This document shows positions 33,494 to 40,830 of a stretch of DNA of 64,000 bases, piece after piece. The DNA is from Pseudomonadota bacterium (GTDB lineage: Bacteria; Pseudomonadota; Alphaproteobacteria; Reyranellales; Reyranellaceae). Positions within the stretch are counted from its first letter, which is position 1. The number at the start of each line of letters is the position of its first letter. The notes under the pieces were generated by a model. It worked only from the letters and a program-made list of their open reading frames with translations. It searched no databases and was not told the DNA's origin. The stretch lies in contig JAFEBU010000073.1 of the NCBI GenBank assembly GCA_018242505.1, positions 1 through 64,000 of the forward strand, given 5' to 3'. Both the position numbers and the translations under genes were made by a program.

Positions 33494-33880
33494 GTGACGC
33501 TGTTTGTCTCCGGCAACGATATCAAGGTCGATAGGGATGTCGTCGACATCCTGAAAGCCACCTCAAGCGCAAGGACGCCGAGGTACAGGCGGCGATGGTC
33601 GCTTGGGCAAGAAGAAGTCCGGAGCCTGGCGATGGGTCCGGAACAACCGTTGGATCGGCCGCAGAAGAAGTGTCTCTGTGGTGACCAGCTCACCATCGCC
33701 GATCGTTTCTGCGCTCCCATCACGACCGCAGGCAAGCTGACCCATTGCGATTTCTCGGATTACTCCGACATCACACGCGGGCTCGACACTTTCAAAGCCA
33801 GGCCGAACTGTCCTAAAATCTACGAAACCTTCACCGGCTTTTGCGCCTCGACCAATAGCCAACCCTGGCCGGCACTCTGA
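33494..33880 (+). pseudogene. Glutathione S-transferase, decayed
   Basis: The downstream half reads as a GST C-terminal domain: KKCLCGDQLTIADRFCAPIT, then GKLTHCDFSDYSDITRGLDT and FKARPNCPKIYETFTGF. Upstream, a different frame gives HLKRKDAEVQAAMVAWARR, the helix that normally precedes it. The thioredoxin-like N-terminal domain is not found, and at least one frameshift separates the two parts. It lies between the MFS transporter and the VOC gene and was probably once part of this operon. Confidence 0.7.
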
Positions 33881-33891
33881 AAGGAGCACCC

Positions 33892-34395
33892 ATGATCAAG
33901 GGGCTGCATCATAACGCCTATCGCTGCCGAGATTCGGAAGAGACTCGCAGGTTCTACGAGGACTTCCTCGGTCTGCCGCTGGTTCATACGCTGAAAATCG
34001 AACAGACCAAGACCGGCCGGTCCACCGGCACCGGTGTCCTGCATACCTTCTTTCAGCTCGACGACGGTTCGTGCCTTGCCTTCTTCGAAGCTCCCGGTAT
34101 GCCGTTCGAGTTCAAGGACCAGCATGACTTCGATCTTCACATCGCACTCGAAGTCGAACCCGAGGCGCTCGACACGATGTTCGCCAAAGGGAAAGCCGAA
34201 GGACGGGAAATCCGCGGCGTATCGGACCACGGCTTCATCCGGTCGATCTACTTTCGAGATCCCAACGGTTACGTGATCGAGCTCGCAGCGAAGGTGCCCG
34301 GCCGCGAAAGCGCCATGGACCCGAGGAAGAGCCACGCGCGCGAAATCCTGAACGAATGGCAGGCGAACAAGCCCAAACAGGCGCACGCCGCTTGA
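33892..34395 (+). CDS. VOC-family (glyoxalase/dioxygenase-like) protein
   Basis: A 167-residue vicinal-oxygen-chelate protein. LHHNAYRCRDSEETRRFYED gives the first metal histidine, HIALEV the second strand, and SIYFRDPNGYVIELA the terminal metal Glu with the F.DPNG..iEl signature. GAAAGGAGC precedes the ATG. It ends the plus-strand C5-diacid operon. A VOC protein labelled ring-cleaving dioxygenase is also part of the P. aeruginosa itaconate operon as I recall it, which strengthens the parallel. The reaction is unknown; a promiscuous aldehyde or lactone-handling role is speculative. Confidence 0.82.
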   Translation: MIKGLHHNAYRCRDSEETRRFYEDFLGLPLVHTLKIEQTKTGRSTGTGVLHTFFQLDDGSCLAFFEAPGMPFEFKDQHDFDLHIALEVEPEALDTMFAKGKAEGREIRGVSDHGFIRSIYFRDPNGYVIELAAKVPGRESAMDPRKSHAREILNEWQANKPKQAHAA

Positions 34396-34422
34396 TGCGC
34401 GTTGAGCGCTGACCGCTTCGCT

Positions 34423-35166
34423 TCAGCCAAGTCGCCTGCGGTAGAGGGCGATCAGCCGTTCCCAGTGCCGTTCCGCGGCAGGCTTGTCGTAGCACCAGCG
34501 TTGCGGAAAGGCGAAACCATGATGGACGCCCGGATGAACCTCGAGTTCACCCGGATTGCCTGATGTGTCGAACAGCGCCTTCAGTTCCTTGACCATTTCC
34601 GGCGGCGCAAGATCGTCGTGTTCGGCGCAGGAGATGTAGAGTTCTCCCTTCGCCTTGGCGAGAGTGAGATGCGGACTCTCGACCGCATCGCTCACGATCC
34701 AGGTGCCATAGAATGACGCCGCTGCGGCAACGCGGTCGGGATAACGCGCCGCGGCAGCCAGAGCGTAGGGGCCGCTCATGCAATAGCCGTGAACGCCGAC
34801 CGGCCCCGATTTTTTGGCTGCATCCTGACGATCGGCGAAAGCGATCAAGGCAGCGACGTCGTCCATGACCGGCGGGATCGTCATCTTGGTCCGCACCGCA
34901 CGCATGCGCTGGTGCTCCATGCTTCCGTTCTGCAGAACGTCGGGTCCGTATTTCGTGTCCCTGCCCGCTCGATAGTAAAGATTGGGGAGCAGAACGAAGT
35001 AGCCGACCGTTGCCAGCCGCCGTGCCATGTCATGAAGCTCCTCGCGAACGCCTGGCGCATCCATGAGGAAGAGCACCGTCGGATAAGAACCGCCGCGTTC
35101 GGGATGGCAAACAAACGTTTCCATTGCACCGTCCTTGGTGCGGATATCCAAGATGCTCTCGATCAT
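34423..35166 (-). CDS. Dienelactone hydrolase family protein
   Basis: A 247-residue alpha/beta hydrolase. The N-terminal strand FVCHPERGGSYPTVLFLMD precedes PGVREELHDMARRLA and YFVLLPNLYYR. The nucleophile is Cys in GVHGYCMSGPYALA, as in true dienelactone hydrolases. The acid is probably the Asp in AEHDDLAPPEMV, and the base is the His in PGVHHGFAFPQR. It opens lactones or esters. It is convergent with the VOC gene and divergent from the tandem binding-protein genes, so its pathway partner is not obvious. Confidence 0.9.
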   Translation of the reverse strand: MIESILDIRTKDGAMETFVCHPERGGSYPTVLFLMDAPGVREELHDMARRLATVGYFVLLPNLYYRAGRDTKYGPDVLQNGSMEHQRMRAVRTKMTIPPVMDDVAALIAFADRQDAAKKSGPVGVHGYCMSGPYALAAAARYPDRVAAAASFYGTWIVSDAVESPHLTLAKAKGELYISCAEHDDLAPPEMVKELKALFDTSGNPGELEVHPGVHHGFAFPQRWCYDKPAAERHWERLIALYRRRLG

Positions 35167-35248
35167 GTTCCGATTCCCCTTGCTCTGCGGCTATGGCAGC
35201 ATCCCGCTGGCTCAAAAACTACAACAGAGCCGATGGGAGTGAAATGTT

Positions 35249-36463
35249 ATGAGACGTGTCCTGCTTTGGTCGGCAGCCTTTGCGCTTGCCGGCTGGTCGG
35301 CACCTGCCATGGCGCAGCTCAGCGACGACATGGTCAAGATCGGCGTGGCCACCGACATGGGCGGCCTGTACGCCGACATCAATGGGCCCGGCGCCGTGAT
35401 TGCGACGCAAATGGCGATCGAGGATTTCGGTGGGTCGGTGCTCGGCAAGAAGATCGAGGTCATCTCCGGCGACGTCCAGAACAAGGCCGACGTCGCCGCC
35501 ACGCTGGCGGGCCGCTGGTACGGTGACGAGAAGGTCGACATGATCCTGGGGGCGAGCGCCTCCTCGTCGTCGATCGCCGTGATGAACGTCGCCAACGAGA
35601 AGAAGAGGATTTTCCTCGCGCCCGACCCGGCTTCGTCGGACATCACCGGAAAGCTCTGCAATCCCTACACCGTGCAATGGGTCTACGATACCGCCTCCCA
35701 GGCCAATGGTACCGGCTCGGCGGTCGTGAAGACGGGCGGCAAGACCTGGTTCTTCATCACCGCCGACTACGCTTTCGGTTACGCCCTCGAGCGCGATGTG
35801 AGCGAGGTCGTCAAGAAGGCCGGCGGCACCGTTCTGGGCAGCGTGAGGGCGCCGATCAGCACCAACGACTTCTCCTCCTATCTGCTGCAGGCGCAGGCGT
35901 CGAAGGCGCAGATCATCGGCCTCGCCAATGCCGGCGGCGACACGATCAACGCGATCAAGCAGGCTGCCGAGTTCGGCATCGTCAAAGGCGGCCAGAAGCT
36001 CGCCGGTCTTGTCGTCTTCATCACCGACATCCATTCCCTGGGGCTGGAGCGGGCACAGGGACTGAGACTGACATCGGGTTATTACTGGGATCTCAACGAC
36101 AAGACCCGCACCTTTGCCAAGCGTTTCGCGGAGAAGCACAAGGGGCGCATGCCGACCATGGTGCAGGCCGGCTTCTATTCGGCAACGCTGCGCTATCTTC
36201 AGGTCGTGAAGGAGACCGGCACCGACAAGGCCGAGACCGTGATGGCCAAGCTCAAGTCCGAGAAATGGGATGATCCTCTGTTCGGGCCGAGCTACATTCG
36301 CGTCGACGGTCGGGCGATACACAATATGTACCTGTTCGAAGTGAAATCCCCGTCCGAATCGAAAGGACCGTGGGATTATTTCAAACTTTTGGCGACGATC
36401 CCGGGCGAGCAGGCCTTCCGTCCACTCAACGAAGGAGGTTGCCCGCTGGTCAAGACGAACTGA
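35249..36463 (+). CDS. ABC transporter substrate-binding protein (branched-chain amino acid type), copy 1
   Basis: A 404-residue periplasmic binding protein of the Leu/Ile/Val (Peripla_BP_6) family. The signal peptide MRRVLLWSAAFALAGWSAPA cleaves after AMAQ. The mature part begins VKIGVATDMGGLYADINGPG. VISGDVQNKADVAATLAGRW, DMILGASASSSSIAVMN and KTWFFITADYAFGYALE follow. Its ATG follows GGGAGTG. A second gene 128 bp downstream encodes a protein differing at roughly 40 of 404 positions by my own alignment. No permease or ATPase genes are adjacent. The ligand is not deducible; aromatic or short-chain organic acids are common for this subgroup. Confidence 0.9.
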   Translation: MRRVLLWSAAFALAGWSAPAMAQLSDDMVKIGVATDMGGLYADINGPGAVIATQMAIEDFGGSVLGKKIEVISGDVQNKADVAATLAGRWYGDEKVDMILGASASSSSIAVMNVANEKKRIFLAPDPASSDITGKLCNPYTVQWVYDTASQANGTGSAVVKTGGKTWFFITADYAFGYALERDVSEVVKKAGGTVLGSVRAPISTNDFSSYLLQAQASKAQIIGLANAGGDTINAIKQAAEFGIVKGGQKLAGLVVFITDIHSLGLERAQGLRLTSGYYWDLNDKTRTFAKRFAEKHKGRMPTMVQAGFYSATLRYLQVVKETGTDKAETVMAKLKSEKWDDPLFGPSYIRVDGRAIHNMYLFEVKSPSESKGPWDYFKLLATIPGEQAFRPLNEGGCPLVKTN

Positions 36464-36481
36464 CGAGGAAGGGTATGCCAT

Positions 36482-36515
36482 GGTCAGGAATCGGACGACA
36501 TGCCGATACCTGACC
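36482..36515. repeat. Inverted repeat between the tandem binding-protein genes
   Basis: GGTCAGG (36482-36488) pairs with CCTGACC (36509-36515), and CGG (36492-36494) with CCG (36503-36505), giving a stem with a small internal loop. It lies 19 bp after the first gene's stop. It could be an attenuator or an mRNA-stabilising stem setting the ratio of the two proteins. Confidence 0.45.
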
Positions 36516-36591
36516 GTCTGGCAGGGTGTGTGTGCGTAGACTGCGGACCGCAAGAGAGCGGCCGCAAGATAAAGACTACAGGGGTGAAACG

Positions 36592-37806
36592 ATGAGACGT
36601 GTTCTGCTTTGGTCGGCGGCCTTTGCGCTTGCCGGTTGGTCGGCGCCCGCCATGGCGCAACTCAGCGACGGCATGGTCAAGATCGGCGTCGGCACCGACA
36701 TGGCGAGCCTCTATTCCGACATCAACGGCCAGGGAGCGGTGGTCGCCACCCAAATGGCGATCGAGGATTTCGGCGGGTCGGTGCTCGGCAAGAAGATCGA
36801 GTTCGTCTCGGGCGACATCCAGAACAAGGCCGACGTCGCCGCCACGCTGGCGGGCCGCTGGTACGGTGACGAGAAGGTCGACATGATCCTCGGCTCCGGT
36901 GCGTCATCGTCGTCGATTGCCACCATGAACGTCGCCAACGAGAAAAAGAAGGTGTACCTCTCGCCCGACCCGGCTTCATCGGACATCACCGGAAAGCTCT
37001 GCAATCCCTATACCGTGCATTGGGTCTACGACACCGCAGCACTTGCCAACGGCACTGGCTCGGCGGTCGTGAAGACGGGCGGCAAGACCTGGTTCTTCAT
37101 CACTGCCGACTACGCCTTTGGCCACGCCCTCGAGCGCGATGTGAGCGAGGTCGTCAAGAAGGCCGGCGGCACCGTTCTGGGCAGCGTGAAGGCGCCGATC
37201 AATACCAGCGACTTCTCCTCCTATCTGCTGCAGGCGCAGGCGTCGAAGGCGCAGATCATCGGCCTCGCCAATGCCGGCGGCGACACGATCAACGCGATCA
37301 AGCAGGCTGCCGAGTTCGGCATCGTCAAGGGCGGCCAGAAGCTCGCCGGCTTGCTCGTCTTCATCTCCGATATCCATTCACTGGGGCTGGAGCGGGCACA
37401 GGGACTGCGCCTCACCTCGGCCTACTATTGGGACCTGAACGACAAGACCCGCACCTTCGCGAAGCGTTTCGCGGAGAAGTACAAGGGGCGCATGCCGACC
37501 ATGGTGCAGGCCGGCTTCTATTCGGCAACGCTGCGCTATCTTCAGGTCGTGAAGGAAACCGGCACCGACAAGGCCGAGACCGTGATGGCCAAGCTCAAGT
37601 CCGAGAAATGGGACGACCCGATCTTTGGCCAGAGCTACATCCGGGTTGATGGGCGCAACATGCACGACATGTACCTGTTCGAGGTGAAGTCACCATCCGA
37701 GTCGAAGGGACCGTGGGACTACTACAAGCTTCTCGCGAAAATCCCTGCCGAACAGGCGTTCAGGCCGCTCGATCAAGGCGGGTGCCCCCTGGTAAAGAAG
37801 AACTGA
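36592..37806 (+). CDS. ABC transporter substrate-binding protein, copy 2 (tandem paralogue)
   Basis: A 404-residue paralogue of the preceding gene. The signal peptide is identical (first 26 residues), and long blocks such as KTWFFITADYAFG.ALE and QAGFYSATLRYLQVVKETG are shared. Substitutions cluster in the first third (GTDMASLYSDINGQG versus ATDMGGLYADINGPG) and near the C-terminus, both likely to line the ligand cleft. This suggests a recent tandem duplication followed by ligand divergence. It is 17 bp upstream of an Asp-box propeller gene on the same strand. No membrane components are present nearby. Confidence 0.9.
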   Translation: MRRVLLWSAAFALAGWSAPAMAQLSDGMVKIGVGTDMASLYSDINGQGAVVATQMAIEDFGGSVLGKKIEFVSGDIQNKADVAATLAGRWYGDEKVDMILGSGASSSSIATMNVANEKKKVYLSPDPASSDITGKLCNPYTVHWVYDTAALANGTGSAVVKTGGKTWFFITADYAFGHALERDVSEVVKKAGGTVLGSVKAPINTSDFSSYLLQAQASKAQIIGLANAGGDTINAIKQAAEFGIVKGGQKLAGLLVFISDIHSLGLERAQGLRLTSAYYWDLNDKTRTFAKRFAEKYKGRMPTMVQAGFYSATLRYLQVVKETGTDKAETVMAKLKSEKWDDPIFGQSYIRVDGRNMHDMYLFEVKSPSESKGPWDYYKLLAKIPAEQAFRPLDQGGCPLVKKN

Positions 37807-37823
37807 GCAAAGGAGGGTTTGCC

Positions 37824-38876
37824 GTGGCCGAAACATCGAACGTCTATGTCGGCGTTGCCGGTTACTTCGGCAAACCCGACCACGCGGGCAAGGTGGGCGT
37901 GTTCCGGCGCGCCGCCGACGGAGGCGGCTGGACGCACGTGCTCGGCAATGTCGAGGCGTTCACGGTCTTCGTGCATCCGAAGGATCCGCAGACCGTCTTC
38001 GCCGGCACCAGCGACGGGGTATGGCGCAGCACCGATCGCGGCGCCACCTTCGTCCGCACCGACTTTCCCGATGCGGGAAAGCAGGTCTGGAGCTTCCTGG
38101 TCGACAGCCGCAATCCGCACAAGATGCTGGCCGGGACCTCGCCGATCGATGTCTATCGCAGCGACGACGGAGGCGCGAGCTGGCGGAAGCTCGCGACGCC
38201 GCAGGTTGCCACCCACTGCCAGGGGCCTTTCGCGTCCCGCGTCATGCGGCTCGCGCAAAACCCGAACAAACCGGACGAGATCTATGCCGCGCTCGAGATC
38301 AACGGTGTGATGCGCAGCGAAGATGGCGGTGAGACCTGGACGGATTGCAGCGCCGGCCTGATCAAGCTCGCCGAGCTGCCCCACCTCAAGAGCAAGATCG
38401 TGAGCGACACCACGGCCGAGGGCATGCTCAACGGACATGCCGTCACCATCAATCCGGCCGAACCCGATGCCGCTGTGGTGGCCCTGCGCATGGGTCTGTT
38501 CCGAACGGCCGACAAGGGCAAGACCTGGCAGGACATGGAGATGAAGCGTTTCTCGCCCATCACCTACGGGCGTGACGTGAAGGCTGCACCTGCCGAGCCG
38601 AACACGCTCTATGCCGCGCTTTCCGTCGCCGCCGCGAGCCACGACGGTGCGCTCTATCGCAGCCAGGACGGCGGGCAGAGCTGGAAGCGTTTCGACAAGG
38701 TGCAGGTGCACGGCACCATCATGTCGATCGGCCTGCATCAGACCGATCCGAACCAGGTCTATATCGGTGCGCGCTACGACGGCGAGGTGTTCGGCACCAC
38801 GGACGGCGGCAAGAGCTGGCAGGCCATGCCGCTGCCGGGCGAGGTGCAGCACATCTACTCTGTCGCCTGCGGCTGA
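37824..38876 (+). CDS. Asp-box (BNR-like) beta-propeller protein
   Basis: A 350-residue protein without a signal peptide, starting at GTG after AAAGGAGGG. It contains at least six Asp-box repeats of the pattern S/T-x-D-x-G-x-S/T-W/F: WRSTDRGATF, YRSDDGGASW, MRSEDGGETW, FRTADKGKTW, YRSQDGGQSW and FGTTDGGKSW. This predicts a six- to seven-bladed propeller of the sialidase/sortilin/YCF48 type. No sialidase active-site arginines are apparent. It is probably co-transcribed with the two binding-protein genes and convergent with a third. The function is unknown; a scaffold or assembly role is possible. Confidence 0.8.
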   Translation: MAETSNVYVGVAGYFGKPDHAGKVGVFRRAADGGGWTHVLGNVEAFTVFVHPKDPQTVFAGTSDGVWRSTDRGATFVRTDFPDAGKQVWSFLVDSRNPHKMLAGTSPIDVYRSDDGGASWRKLATPQVATHCQGPFASRVMRLAQNPNKPDEIYAALEINGVMRSEDGGETWTDCSAGLIKLAELPHLKSKIVSDTTAEGMLNGHAVTINPAEPDAAVVALRMGLFRTADKGKTWQDMEMKRFSPITYGRDVKAAPAEPNTLYAALSVAAASHDGALYRSQDGGQSWKRFDKVQVHGTIMSIGLHQTDPNQVYIGARYDGEVFGTTDGGKSWQAMPLPGEVQHIYSVACG

Positions 38877-38886
38877 CGCAGGCGCA

Positions 38887-40107
38887 CTACGTACTTTCTG
38901 CTTCCAGGATCTCGCCGAACAGATCCCAGGTCTGACCCTTGAAGCGGGCGAGCTGGACGGCCTGGATCGGATGGTAGTCGTTCGGACCGGTCGACACGGT
39001 AATGCCCGGCAGCAGCATGGGCACGCGGAACTTCTGGAAGCTCTTCGCCTGCTTCATCACGTTGGCGCGCGTGAGCTCGTTGCCGCAGCGCCGTAGCGTC
39101 TCGGCCATCAGGAAGGAGACGGTATAGCCGCTGACATTGCCAAGATCGGCAAGGTGCGCGGAAGGATGGTACTTCGCCATCCACGCCTTGAAGGCCTTGA
39201 GATCGGAATGGTCCGCCCATCTCGGATCGGTCGGGTCCATCACGTACATGGCGGAGATGATGCCCTGGACGTTGTCGAAGCCGGCCGGCTTCATCACCGA
39301 GCCGACGCTCGCCGAGACGTTGTTGACGTACTGGACCGGCTTCCAGCCGAGATCGGCCACCTTGCGCATCGCCTGGGCCGCGAATTTCGGCGTGGCGATA
39401 TTGAAGAAGACGTTGGCGTCCGCGCCCTTGAGCTGGATGATCTGGGAGTCGACGGTCGGCTCGTTGATCTCGTAGGTCACATGCTTGACGACGCGTCCGA
39501 TCTCCTTGCCCAGGCCCGTCTTGAAGCCGTCCCAGTAGTCTTTCCCGTAGTCGTCGTTCTGCATCAACACGCCGATGCGGGCATCCTTGACTGTCGACAG
39601 GATGTGCTTGGCGTAGATCTGTCCTTCCGTGCGGTAGTCGGGCTGGAATCCCATGGTCCAGGGAAAGTGCTGTGGATCTCCCCACTTCGACGCACCGCTC
39701 GCGACATAGAGCTGGGGCACTTTCTTCTGGTTCATGTATTTGTGGATGGCCGTGTTGCAGGCCGTGCCCAGCGTATTGTGCGCACACAGGACCTTGTCCT
39801 GCTCCACGAGCTGGCGGATGCACTCGACCGTCTTGGGCGGGGAATAGCCGTCATCGAGAGTGATGAACTTGATCTTGCGACCGTTGATGCCGCCTGTATC
39901 GTTGATCATGTCCCAGTAGGCGGTGATGGCCTTGCCGTTCACGCCATAGGCCGAAGCCGGCCCGCTATAGGGGCATGTATGTCCAATCCTGATCTCGGTA
40001 TCCGAGGCGCCATCGTCGTACTTGCCGGCGGCGCGCGCCGTCGTCGTGCCAGCAGCCAGCGCGACCGCCGACGCTCCGCCCATGAATGTGCGTCGATTGA
40101 TGCTCAT
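38887..40107 (-). CDS. ABC transporter substrate-binding protein, different branched-chain-type subfamily
   Basis: A 406-residue binding protein with a Tat-type leader (MSINRRTFMGGASAVALAAG) followed by TARAAGKYDDGASDTEIRIG. The Peripla_BP_6 landmarks HTCPYSGPASAYGVNGKAIT, DDGYSPPKTVECIRQLVEQD and VGVLMQNDDYGKDYWDGFK-like segments are present. It is only distantly related to the two tandem proteins at 35249-37806. The start at 40107 follows AGGGAG; a longer frame to 40185 lacks a signal sequence. It is convergent with the propeller gene, with 10 bp between stops. The export routes differ (Tat here, Sec for the pair), so the ligands probably differ too. Confidence 0.88.
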   Translation of the reverse strand: MSINRRTFMGGASAVALAAGTTTARAAGKYDDGASDTEIRIGHTCPYSGPASAYGVNGKAITAYWDMINDTGGINGRKIKFITLDDGYSPPKTVECIRQLVEQDKVLCAHNTLGTACNTAIHKYMNQKKVPQLYVASGASKWGDPQHFPWTMGFQPDYRTEGQIYAKHILSTVKDARIGVLMQNDDYGKDYWDGFKTGLGKEIGRVVKHVTYEINEPTVDSQIIQLKGADANVFFNIATPKFAAQAMRKVADLGWKPVQYVNNVSASVGSVMKPAGFDNVQGIISAMYVMDPTDPRWADHSDLKAFKAWMAKYHPSAHLADLGNVSGYTVSFLMAETLRRCGNELTRANVMKQAKSFQKFRVPMLLPGITVSTGPNDYHPIQAVQLARFKGQTWDLFGEILEAEST

Positions 40108-40327
40108 GATTTCACTCCCTATCGGGAACTCTGCCGGTTCCCATGACGCCAGCTTACACATGCCGTCGGAAGCGACAACCGGCATTCAGTTCGGCTGCAC
40201 AACCATGTGTTGCCCATACCGTGGCTCGGTGGCACCGGTCGCCAGCTGCCTCGCGATCGAGCGAGGGAGGAACCTCGCCAAGCGGGCGCTGATCGCCATC
40301 ATCGGCCTGCTGGTTGCGCTCGCGGTC

Positions 40328-40666
40328 TCAGCCGCCGCACCGGAAGCGCGTGTAGAAGTTCACGCGATCGACGAGCCGGTCCTCCAGCACCTTGTAGGGC
40401 CGGCCCTTGCAGGTCCGCTCCATGAAGGGCCTGGCGACAGTCCAGGCCCGCTCTCGCTCAAGCCCGGCATTTGGCTCGATGACGAGAGTCGCACGAACGA
40501 TCATCATCCGGTATTCATTGTCGGCCTCGGTCGGCGCGATCCGCACCTCGAACAGCCGGCCCTCGACCCGCACGGTCTCGACACTCGAATCTTTGAGCGA
40601 ACCCTTGGCCGCACAGGCGGAGAGGACGAGGAACGCGAGAGCGCAAGGAATGTTGCGGAGTTTCAC
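40328..40666 (-). CDS. Small lipoprotein, unknown
   Basis: A 112-residue protein from a GTG at 40666 preceded by AGGGAG. The signal LRNIPCALAFLVLSACAAKG has a good lipobox (LSAC). The mature part contains VRVEGRLFEVRIAP, EYRMMIVRATLVIEPN and ERTCKGRPYKVLED with two or three cysteines. It is probably an outer-membrane-anchored beta-rich domain of unknown function. It sits just downstream of tRNA-Glu on the same strand. A longer frame to 40693 would run into the tRNA and is rejected. Confidence 0.65.
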   Translation of the reverse strand: MKLRNIPCALAFLVLSACAAKGSLKDSSVETVRVEGRLFEVRIAPTEADNEYRMMIVRATLVIEPNAGLERERAWTVARPFMERTCKGRPYKVLEDRLVDRVNFYTRFRCGG

Positions 40667-40681
40667 GGGCTCCCTGCGCGT

Positions 40682-40757
40682 TGGCGTCCCCAAGGGGATT
40701 CGAACCCCTGTTACCGCCGTGAAAGGGCGATGTCCTAGGCCTCTAGACGATGGGGAC
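40682..40757 (-). tRNA. tRNA-Glu (anticodon TTC)
   Basis: The minus strand folds with acceptor GTCCCCA/TGGGGAC, an anticodon arm TCGCC/GGCGG around CTTTCAC (anticodon TTC), and a T-arm with AGGGG/CCCCT around TTCGAAT. The discriminator is G, with CCA encoded at 40682-40684. Confidence 0.95.
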
Positions 40758-40830
40758 GAGGCCGCAAGAGCGGGTGGGTGTAACGGGCCCGGGCGATGAA
40801 ATCAAGACACCCCTGGACGCCCGAAAATGC

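Noticed and set aside
40200..40327. Hydrophobic plus-strand stretch (LAKRALIAIIGLLVALAVSA)
   Set aside because: No start with a ribosome-binding site, and it continues antisense through the lipoprotein gene; probably chance or an untraceable remnant.
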